Positions 55,525 to 64,000 of a stretch of 64,000 nucleotides of DNA are shown here, piece after piece. The stretch's first letter is position 1. Each line of letters opens with the position of its first letter. This DNA is from Argentina anserina (lineage: Eukaryota > Streptophyta > Magnoliopsida > Rosales > Rosaceae). A program made the position numbers and the translations under genes. Where the stretch lies: the NCBI RefSeq assembly GCF_933775445.1, contig NC_065874.1, positions 26,916,501 through 26,980,500 on the forward strand, given 5' to 3'. Below the pieces are notes generated by a model. It had not been told where the DNA came from and searched no databases. It worked only from the letters and a program-made list of their open reading frames with translations.

Positions 55525-55700
55525 CACTATAAAAAATTTGGGCAAAAACCACAAAATTTGTGTGGCCTTTGTAAAAAAATGCCACAAATTTCATGCAAAT
55601 ATGACAATTTACATTTGCATGAAATTTGTGGCATTTTTTTGTGTAAAGACCACAAAAATTTTGTGGGATTTGTGGCCTTTGTTCAAGTTTGTTTGTAGTG
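55525..55700. mobile_element. CACTA-type MITE (176 bp) with 3-bp duplication
   Basis: It begins CACTATAAAAAATTTGGGC and its right end inverted reads CACTACAAACAAACTTGAAC. The flanking triplet is cac on both sides (55522-55524 and 55701-55703). The middle is a near-perfect palindrome around gccacaaatttcatgcaaat, so the RNA would be a long hairpin. Confidence 0.93.
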
Positions 55701-55703
55701 CAC

Positions 55704-57031
55704 ACAAAATGAATCGATCTGTGGAATCTTTTCTAGTGGAGAGAGATCGACGTGCTGATTGAATATTGGTGTATATTACGTATGCTGTGAGCAATAGCTA
55801 GCAGATCTTGCGAATGATCAACTGTGGAGCTGTGTGTAAGTGTTGATTGTGATTGAAGGAACGAACAAAAGTTTCAATGAGACCGAGTACTATAGTATAT
55901 ACTCAATCACCAATTAGCAGGTATTAGTTTTCGAAATGTCATAGTTAGAGTGAAGAAGACATTGCATTATTGCCAACTAAAAGTGCATATGTTGTATTGA
56001 ATATGACAGTCTGACTAGCTCTTTAGTACATCCTGTGCTATTCGGCATGTATAACCAGTTTGATCTAGAAGGAGCAAATTAATAGGGCATAATTTTTGGT
56101 AGCAAGCTTAATTAAAATACATGCAATTCCATTATGGCTAGCTACTTGATTTTGGAGTATTGACATGCATCATAGGATATCAATGACGAAGTTTATGTTC
56201 AAGGACGAAATCCTACTATTAGGGTTGCATCGTTATGGTGCCGTGCTCGTGAAGACAGGGCACCCTTATGGGATGATGCCCAAGCTTATGAAGACCAAGA
56301 CCAAAGACCAAGACCAAGACTTTCCATTTTTGATCAGGGTGAGTGCGACTGTGTGTGCACTGTGCAGAAACCACATAAATGTCCCAAAAACCACGTGTCA
56401 AAGAACATCTCTCTCTCTCTCTCCAACTCCTATTAGGTCACAATTAACAAAAGACTTCAACCCGTCCATAAAAGACAGAATATATGAATTAGTTTCATGA
56501 GAATGAATGACTGATCGATGATCAATATACGAGCGAGTCCTGCCGCGCGCTTCAACCCATAATCTTTCTTCGAAGCAAAAAGAAAAAAAATTATTTGAAG
56601 AGGTGCCAGTTGTCAATATAGTTCTAGAGCATATCAATCAAGTCTCCTCCATTAAAAAAAAAAGCTTCTTATTTTTGTTTTTAGTTTTTTTTTTGTTTTT
56701 ACAAAGATCAAGTCCTTAGTTTGGCACCGTAAGTTCAATATTCCATTATCAGAATGAAGTAATTGGTGTAATCAACTGATCGAAAAGCCCCACACGGTTT
56801 AAGCTCGATCATCAGTAAATTAGTCTTGGTTACACCCGAGCTTCTACTGAGACCGCTGAAGACTAATTAAATGACCCCCAAGAACAACACATAATATCCT
56901 CCAGCGGTCTCTTTCAGCAACCCTAATTATCGGACACGTTCTAATTAAGGTATTAATTAGTGAGGTAGATTCTTAATCTCCATTTTATCCATGGCTCATG
57001 GACTAACAGAATTAAACAAAGAAAAAAACCA
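55704..57031. other. Intergenic stretch, nothing recognised
   Basis: It contains a small ccaagacc/caaagacc run near 56290 and a (CT)n run near 56406. No gene is seen. Confidence 0.4.
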
Positions 57032-57502
57032 TCATATGGTGTTGAAATATATACTCGAAATTGTAGCTAGATAATGAAAACAGAGACTTAAAAGACCGAA
57101 GCTAGTTCTGCACCTAACAGGTTCAGACTCCAGATCGACACGTTCAAAGTCTATGATATTGATCGATCTGACGTCTTCAAGCTCTTTAATGAATCGAAAA
57201 CACATGGAAAACATTCGTCTCTCTCTGGAAGTTTCCCACACGACCATGGTGGGGATTGCAGGAGAACAACAACAATATGGCCGTGTCACTGTTATAACAC
57301 CACACCAATCAACAATATAAAGCTGATCTCCAACATTGTGACCGACATAAGTAAACCATTGCTGCTCCTGAGAAGTTCGAGGGGAATAAGGAATGGATAT
57401 ATTCTGAACTTCTGAATTATCTGAACCGTTTTCATCAGTAATCATGAGCCCCAAGAAAGAAGGGTCATGAGATAGACCAGAGAAGGAAAGAGTAGAATTC
57501 AA
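57032..57502 (-). CDS. Hypothetical open frame of 156 codons, unrecognised
   Basis: It is the longest single frame outside transposons and the LBD exons. It starts MNSTLSFSGLSHDPSFLGLM and includes QEQQWFTYVGHNVGDQLYIV and RRMFSMCFRFIKELEDVRSI, with a CCC cluster between. The composition is protein-like and not repetitive, but no domain is recognised. It may be an exon or the relic of a host gene such as an F-box-associated or resistance-gene-type C-terminal region. No TATA box or splice partner could be assigned. Confidence 0.35.
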   Translation of the reverse strand: MNSTLSFSGLSHDPSFLGLMITDENGSDNSEVQNISIPYSPRTSQEQQWFTYVGHNVGDQLYIVDWCGVITVTRPYCCCSPAIPTMVVWETSRERRMFSMCFRFIKELEDVRSINIIDFERVDLESEPVRCRTSFGLLSLCFHYLATISSIYFNTI

Positions 57503-58497
57503 TGTATTTCTAAGTGCAAGTATACCTAATGAACATTCTATTCTAGTAGACTACGTAATTGCTGTCACTCAGTACGTGGAAGCATTTTGCCAGTTAGGTC
57601 TTTAAAGATTAAGAAATCAAGTCGATGAAGTCCAGCTTAAATTATTGGATCTAGACTAGTGGTAAAAGGCTGTAGCTGTTTACTTGAGAAACCGCCTGTG
57701 TATACGAAACAAAAATGAAAGATCAAAGATATAGTTTTTAATTAATTAGTTAGGTTTTCTCTTTTCTACATCTAAAACAAAAACATCTACTAAACCAAAA
57801 ACCCTAAGTGATTTGCAGTACTAGCTTCCAGCAAAACCAATTTACTAGATAAATAATGGGGCGAAACGATCAAATGAAACGCCGAATGCCAAATCTCATG
57901 ATCAAACTGCATATGTCGAGTCAAAATGAGCCAACGGCAGTAGGCCAAGGGGAACCGTAAACACATCTAATTTGAAATTAAATTAACCCGGCATATGCAT
58001 GAACATTGATATGATACTGATAGCATTAGACTTTGGAGTTTGGAGTTCTCATAAATATGACTTGGTCGGATGATGTAGATATAACTGCAACTGCGGATGA
58101 GGTTCTAATCTACTCAGCCTTTTTTTTTTCTTCTTGCTCCTTGCAAGTTGTTCTTGCTCTGATGTGTGATGCCATCTGGTATCTGAAAAGCCATCATTAG
58201 TTCTAGGAAGTACTACAGCTCTTAAAGATCCTAGAGAATAAAGAGAGCTATAAGCTTAAGCAAACTGGGAGCAAGCAAAATTGCCATAAAACCTGTTTTT
58301 GTGGCTTTCTCTATTTCAATTTTCTCAGGAATCCAGAGTGAACAAGCCTGGTCTCAAGTCTTTAACTGGACCTCGTATGTGGCTGGCCCAACTTTCGGAC
58401 GTTAGCACCGGTATATCGAGGTTTCTTCAGGTCTTCAGTTTTCACGCATATTCTTTGGGCCTTTTCTAAACTTTCAGTGCACACTGCATACTGCATA
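57503..58497. other. Intergenic stretch
   Basis: A minus-strand basic segment near 58110-58175 (QEQLARSKKKKRLSR after an acceptor-like TTTTCAG) is the only protein-like trace. Nothing else is recognised. Confidence 0.35.
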
Positions 58498-58505
58498 GTG
58501 TCATG

Positions 58506-59451
58506 TAGGAGTGGGCACATGATGAGATGAGACCGGACGATGTCATCTTACTTTCTAAAATGGGACGGGACAAGAGTTTTTGAGAATGCATCCCACTCGG
58601 GATTAATTCTGGTTGAGATCAGGACGTGATGAGCATAATCTTATCGTTCCATAACTTTAATATACCTAATTTATCAATTCTCACATACAATTATCATTCA
58701 ACATTTCATGTAATTCAACTATGAATTAACAACATTGAGTCATTTAAATAGTCCAAACAATCCATCATAAGTCTATCACAAACATAAAACATCAATCCAT
58801 CACAAACTTAAATATTAAGTTACTCACAAAACAAACATGAAACATGAAACATAAGTACAAACTTAAACATCGATTACATTTACAGTCGGTACAAACTTCC
58901 CATTTCCTTTTCCTCTTGGAGTTAGAGATGGACAATTGTTCCTACTTGAAGCAGTGTCCTCATGATCTTCAAAAATGACAGAGTCAAAGAGTAAGTTTTT
59001 TAACTAGATCTCTACAAAAGTGTATCAGCAGAATGAGCGTGATTATAGATGTTGCAAGTGACTGCTAGCCAAAATTAAACCCAGATTTGGATTTGGCAGG
59101 ATGAACTCAATACATTATAATACATTAGTCATTTAAACATCAAAATGAACGAACAATGTGACAAATTACACATGACTTGGTTGCTAATTTAGTAACTAAA
59201 AGTGAATTTCATTCTAACTTTGATATGGCATAATACCTCTCTACAAGGAATCTAATGCACATATCATCCAGTTTAAAGAAAAATTATTATACGGGACGGG
59301 AGGGGACGAAGCGAGATATAAATTATTCGTCCCATGTCTCATCCAATTATTATGAAACGAGACGAGACATACGTTTTTAGACATTCGTCACATCCAATCC
59401 CTATGAATTTCGGGACGAGATCGGGATTTCAGCTTTTTATACTCACCCCTA
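58506..59451. mobile_element. Non-autonomous hAT element (946 bp) with perfect 8-bp duplication
   Basis: The ends are TAGGAGTGGGCACATG and, inverted, TAGGGGTGAGTATAAA. The duplication gtgtcatg is at 58498-58505 and 59452-59459. Subterminal words gggacggga / gagacgagac and cgggacgaga are repeated. No transposase remains. Confidence 0.92.
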
Positions 59452-59549
59452 GTGTCATGTGATTTTAATGACATAAGTTTTTCCATCATAACAAGAAACT
59501 CCTGAGATTACTTCCACAATTATCTCGACCAATTTGGAGGATGAAATTG

Positions 59550-61157
59550 TATTGATGCGTTGATAGGAGCACTTTGTGCAACGTTCTTAACATGTTTTTA
59601 TCTCAATTTATACTTTGCTTAACCCTTATTTTTGTACTATTGAGTAATTGAGTCGTAGTAAGAGTCTTGGGCGGTATTAGATGTATTTTTGTGCTTACAT
59701 GAGTTAAAAACGCATAATTGGTCTAGAGTCCTAGTTTGACTAGGAATCCTTGTTAGGTTTCGAAATTAATTATCTCTTATTTATGACTTTATTTTCTTAT
59801 TTTCAGATTAGATTGAAGAGATAATTAAAGAAAAATAGATGGAGCCAAGTCATGCAACAAATAAATAGAAGATGATTATTAAAGGCATAAAACATGACAT
59901 GATTTAGGGAATAAAAGATGACATGATTTAAGAAATAAAACATGACATGGTTTAGGCAATAAAGCATGACATGATTTAGGGAATAAAGCCTGCCATGATT
60001 TAGGGAATAAAGCCTGCCATGATTTAGAGAGATAAAACATGACATTATTATAGGAATAAAGAGGCAAGTTCAAACACTCTCTTTCCTTTATATATACATG
60101 GCTTCACCTCTCAAATAATATCACTTCTCCTTTGCATTCAAGAGCCAAATCTTTGCCAAATTACTACCTCAAATATCCTTCACCAAAATAGTAAGCCATT
60201 CTCCCACATATTCAAATTTCATCTTTACCGAAATCACCATTGAAGACACACCTCTAAGGTTCCTACAACATGTGATTCTCGCAACTCATCTCCATGGGTT
60301 TGTTCGTTTTTGATTTTTTACAATACTTTGTCTATGAACAATGTAGTATGATATTTGTGTGGGATTATTGTTTTGTATTAAGAATCAAAAGTTTTAGATT
60401 GTTTTATTGGATTTTTTGATCTTTGCCGAATTGATGGTTTCCTATAATTAATGAGTTTGTATTTTTATTATTGTGTTCTAATCATCTTTCTCATACTTTT
60501 AGATAATTTTCAAATATGTTCATATGAATTTAGTGCTTGGATGCAGTCCCTAAGATTATATTTGAGTGCTAGATTCATCAACCATATTGACACAAATCGA
60601 ATCATGCGCTAACTAGATTCGGTTTGTGTTGATTAAAAGTGGTAAAAATTATGGAAATTTGCATGTGAAACCATGGTGGGTGACGCCATACATGAAACAT
60701 GTCTCCAACAAAGATTTGGTGCTAAAATGTAATCTTGTTTGATTTCTACTCTAAGTGTTTTTGAATTCGATTGTATACAAATTTAGATTAGGCCCTAAGT
60801 AAATCTAAATGTTAATTAAAATCTTGCATGATTAGATGATCCTCTAAGTCTCTAATTGTATTGGTGTCTAAAAAGTATGTAATTGGTCGAATTAGAATAC
60901 ATGATAGGTTCGAACTTATAATTATGTGGTGTAATGGTAAATTTGGTTTAAGTTTGTTAAAGAGAAGTCGATCATATAAATACTAATTTAGGTTTTATTT
61001 TAGTAGTTAATAATCAATCTCAAACCCTCTATTATTTGTTAACACTAAAAGTTTAGAGTTGCCTTCAATTCTCCGGACTGAACGATCCCTGCTTATTCTA
61101 TACTAACGATGACATTTTGTAGGGTTTATTATAGATGTTTTAATCAACGCTCTATCA
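59550..61157 (+). repeat. Degraded LTR of an Athila-like Ty3-gypsy element (left end approximate)
   Basis: The right boundary is set by the primer site at 61161 and a ctatca end at 61157. The left end is not fixed; sequence like gatgcgttgataggagcac near 59555 may be close to it. It contains a minisatellite (59885-60050) and a TATA-like tttatatatacatgg near 60087. Confidence 0.45.
59885..60050. repeat. Minisatellite of about 28 bp, six units
   Basis: The units follow ataaaacatgacatgattta plus gggaata, with variants cctgccatgattt and catgacatggttt. Confidence 0.9.
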
Positions 61158-61160
61158 CTT

Positions 61161-61179
61161 TGGCGCTGTTGTCGGGAAA
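61161..61179 (+). promoter_or_regulatory. Retrotransposon primer binding site, tRNA-Asp type
   Basis: tggcgctgttgtcgggaaa is a two- or three-base variant of the TGGCGCCGTTGCCGGGG site typical of Athila-lineage gypsy elements. The sequence after it has no gag and decays into A+T-rich DNA. Confidence 0.7.
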
Positions 61180-62036
61180 TTGAGAAAATCTCAATTCTTT
61201 GAAATGTTAATTTTGTACTATATTGTATATTTATAAAAAGAAATTCCTGTGAACAGTAACATTCAGTAAAAACAATTATAAGTATTTTTTACATCTTAAA
61301 AAAAAGATAAATCCTTGTAAATTTTTTTACTTTTTTTTGTAAAAGGTAAAAATGTAAAAATACTTGTAAATTGTAAAAAAAAAAAACTAAAAAAAAACTT
61401 TAACATTGTAAAAATAAATTTTGTGTACAGTAAACTTGTCATTAATCTTTATCACATCTATTATAATATTCACATGCTAAACATTGCTTGCTCGTTCATA
61501 GGATCCTTCATAGGTTTAATATAATAATATTTTTATGGTACGTCTATTGGCACCTCATCAACTCCTTTATTCACCCTACAAAAAATTTAATTACTGAAAG
61601 ATTATATTACCCAAATGTAAAATGACTATTAAGCACACTAATTTTTTAAATTACATAATCAATTAATTATATGTATAAAAAATATTTAATTTTCATTAAA
61701 TATTGATTTTTTCTACCCGAATATGAAAAAAAATCTCTTTTTTTATTAATTTTTTTCTATTTTTCTATTAAAAATCATACATAATTCATTATTCAAATCA
61801 TAAATCCTTATTGTTAACTTCATAAAATCTTTATAATACCTTGTAAACATCAGGGAAAAGTAACACCAAAATCAATATACATTTTATTGCTCAAAGTTGA
61901 TAATCTACAGACTTATTTTCTACAACACAAAGTTGTTAAACTATGAATATTTTGACATTTATATTAGATAAACACTTAAACTTATTTTTTTTAAATAAAA
62001 AATATATGAATTAGATTAATAGACTTATATTGATGT
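61180..62036. other. A+T-rich stretch, nothing recognised
   Basis: Homopolymer-rich sequence (repeated ttgtaaaaa words near 61310-61420). Probably decayed element interior. Confidence 0.4.
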
Positions 62037-62218
62037 TGGTTCATAATGAAATAACTATATCTTTATTAAATGATATGAGGGCCTATATATAGGCATTACA
62101 AAACCATAATCCCGTAGGATTCGGAGTCCTAATTTATTACAGAGATGTAAATCTATCTCTAACAGGAAACCTAATAAGGCTAAGACACACATAAGGGTAA
62201 AATAATTATCCAAGAACA
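62037..62218 (-). repeat. Copy C 3' LTR (182 bp)
   Basis: It aligns with the LTRs of copies A and B throughout (cctatatataggcattacaa, cctaataaggctaagacac) with three fewer bases. Its sequence is closer to A than to B. Confidence 0.88.
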
Positions 62219-62724
62219 CTCCCCCTTGTGTTACATACCTTGGTTTCATGGCACACAACGTTGCCTTGGTAAAAACCTTGTCAAGCAAAACAAAAACCTC
62301 TTGGGTAAAACAAAAGCTTGATCGAAGGGAAAAAGAGCACAACGCACTAACTAATTAATGATCTTAACATCTGATGTAGATTCTCCCTAAAGTCTACCAA
62401 AGTCTAAAGTTCTGATAAGTGACGCATGTCAATGCTCTTCACATGTTTCACAAAAGTAGATTTAGGCAAAGACTTAGTAAACAAATCCGCAACATTGGAT
62501 TCTGAACTCACTCGATTGATCTAAACATTCAAGAACTTATGTTGTTAAACATTGTAGAAGAACTTGGGAGAAATATGCTTAGTGTTGTCTCCCTTGATGA
62601 AACCTAACTTAGTCTGCTCTATGCAAGCAGCAGTATCTTCATAAATGCACGTAAGTTGATCAGTTGTAGAGACTAATCCACATGAATCATGAATATGACG
62701 AACAAGTGACCGTAACCAATTACA

Positions 62725-63037
62725 TTATTTAACTGCTTCATGGAGAGCAATAATCTCCTCGTGATTCGAAGAAGTAGCAACAAGAGATTGCTTAGTGGAT
62801 CTCCAAGATATCACCATATTCCCAATAGTAAATACATAACCGGTTTGAGAACGAGCCTTAGGAGGGTCAGATAGGTACCTTGCGTTGCCATAACCAACTA
62901 ACAAGTTGTTTGGAGTCTTTGCATTGGGGGAAGGAGCAAGATGGGACTGAATACTACTCTCAGTACCGTAGTCAGCCACCACGCCGTGGCTGCATGTGGC
63001 TGCTCTACCGCGTACGGTGGTCCTGAAGCTAGGCTGC
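62725..63037 (-). pseudogene. Copia reverse transcriptase/RNase H fragment of copy C
   Basis: The minus-strand frame includes NNLLVGYGNARYLSDPPKAR, SQTGYVFTIGNMVISWRSTK and NHEEIIALHEAVK, the start of the copia RNase H domain. Upstream, beyond the insertion, CFRYLKGSLDMKLFYPYN at the window edge is the end of the reverse transcriptase part. It is broken by the insertion. Confidence 0.9.
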
Positions 63038-63862
63038 ATGGAATCGGGTGCGAGTACGTGGAAGCGAAGCGTTTGGAAACACGGAAGCGTTTTTTTTTCT
63101 AAAAATTAAGGAAGCGGGTACGTTTTGAAAGCGTCAGAATAATATATATATATTATAATATTTTTATATTTTATTTTTTAATTATTTTATCTAGTATTAA
63201 AATAACTGGATAACTATTAATGACTTATTTTCTAACCCATGATTATCTTTAATTATAGCATTATTACAACTTCATTTCAAAATTCAAACAAAAGAATGTA
63301 CAACATAGTGTGAAGATGTTGAGCACGTGCAAGTCAAAGAGACATCACCTAGATGAAATTAATAAAAAAAAATGTTCGTCTTCTCTCTGTCTCTCTTTCT
63401 CATATGGATTTTTTTTCATATCTCTCCACAACTCTCTGTCTTCTCTCTATATCTCTCTCATCTAGATTTTCCTGATATCTCTCCCCCTTATTTTTGACAC
63501 ATATTAGATTGATTGATGCTGATCATCTTTAACCGCTTAACGAAATAAATAAGAAGATGAGACGACAAGAAGAGTCTCAAGACATTGATTGATAAAATAG
63601 AGGTAGAAAAAGAATCACGCTTCCAATTTGGAAGTCAACGCTTCCGCCGCGCTTCCAATTTGGAAGCCAACGCTTCCGTCGCGCTTCCAATTTAGAAGCC
63701 AACGCTTCCGTCGCGCTTCCAATTTGGAAGCCAACGCTTCCGCCGCGCTTCCAAACCCACCTTTTTCGGAATCGCGCTTCCCCGCGCTTCCGAGCGCTTC
63801 CGCTCCCGCTTCCGCTTCCGAAGCGGGAATCGGTCGTCCAACCAAGCTTCCGTGCTATGTAG
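63038..63862. mobile_element. Insertion in copy C carrying ggaagcg-rich ends and a minisatellite
   Basis: The words tcctgaag(ct)aggctgc at 63021-63037 and 63863-63877 look like an imperfect target duplication. The left end has gtggaagcgaagcgtttggaa and the right end many cgcttccg words, so the two ends are loosely inverted. The superfamily is unclear. Confidence 0.5.
63617..63750. repeat. Minisatellite of about 32 bp, four units
   Basis: The unit is cgcttccaatttggaagcca plus acgcttccgccg. Each contains the palindrome ttccaatttggaa. Confidence 0.92.
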
Positions 63863-64000
63863 TCCTGAAGAGGCTGCCTATGACGCCAGTATGAGGTAGC
63901 ACGGCAATGGTGTTCTCTATGTTGTAAGGATAGAACAATTTCATGTCAAGGGAACCTTTCAAGTAGCGAAAACAAGTGTTTGATACCATTCTAATGACGT

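Larger units (their letters stand above)
62037..64000 (-). mobile_element. Ty1-copia element, copy C (same family as A and B), runs off the window
   Basis: A 182-bp 3' LTR (62037-62218; tggttcataatgaaataact to ccaagaaca) is followed by the family purine tract (ctccccctt) and 3' untranslated region. A decayed RNase H end (about 62490-62720), a better RNase H segment (62725-63037) and the upstream pol segment (63880-64000) come next. The coding part is split by an insertion at about 63038-63862. The 5' part lies beyond 64000. Confidence 0.88.

Overview
This window is plant nuclear DNA, most likely from a rosid eudicot and plausibly Rosaceae. The reasons are intron-containing plant genes with GT/AG junctions, A+T-rich intergenic DNA, Ty1-copia and long-LTR retrotransposons, hAT, CACTA and MULE-like DNA transposons, fold-back MITEs in (TA)n tracts, and a tRNA-Asp-type primer site. 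It is gene-poor and transposon-rich. The only gene that looks complete is a class I LOB-domain transcription factor at 41689-43131 (minus strand).

Left part (1-24.6 kb). The window opens inside the first exon of a minus-strand gene, possibly an RBR/RING-type E3 ligase. An F-box gene fragment (plus strand) faces away from it and is cut at base 604 by a hAT element (605-2334), which itself carries three fold-back MITEs. A Ty1-copia element follows (2596-8044; 184/185-bp LTRs, TATAT duplication). Next come the last three exons of an unrecognised gene (8800-10280, minus), a tandem-repeat LTR-like block, a CACTA DUF4216 remnant, and a second element of the same copia family (13804-18117; 185-bp LTRs, AAAAT duplication). 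An F-box/LRR coding fragment at 19100-19960 looks like the missing downstream half of the fragment at 357. A long-LTR repeat and a broken copia gag with a probable 5' LTR complete this part.

Middle part (24.6-43.9 kb). A LINE RNase H scrap and a hAT element (25397-27258, perfect 8-bp duplication) precede a four-exon pseudogene of TFIIE-beta (28201-30551, minus). A complete 568-bp TRIM element sits inside that pseudogene, exactly on the acceptor of its last intron. A MULE-like element (30903-35636) then encloses a 2.9-kb solo LTR (32240-35152). A quiet intergenic region leads to the LBD gene.

Right part (43.9-64 kb). A hAT-like element (about 43902-46256) is filled by four 503-bp tandem units. 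Three small hAT elements with 8-bp duplications (47214, 50233, 58506), a CACTA MITE with a 3-bp duplication (55525), and a block of four fold-back elements in a row (52.35-53.96 kb) follow. The rest is a DUF4283 LINE fragment with two in-frame TGA codons, an Athila-like LTR/primer site, and a third copia copy running off the right end.

The genes do not form a pathway. The coherent story is the layered insertion history: target duplications, nesting and splice-site positions allow many insertions to be ordered. All calls come from reading the sequence; no database search was possible.
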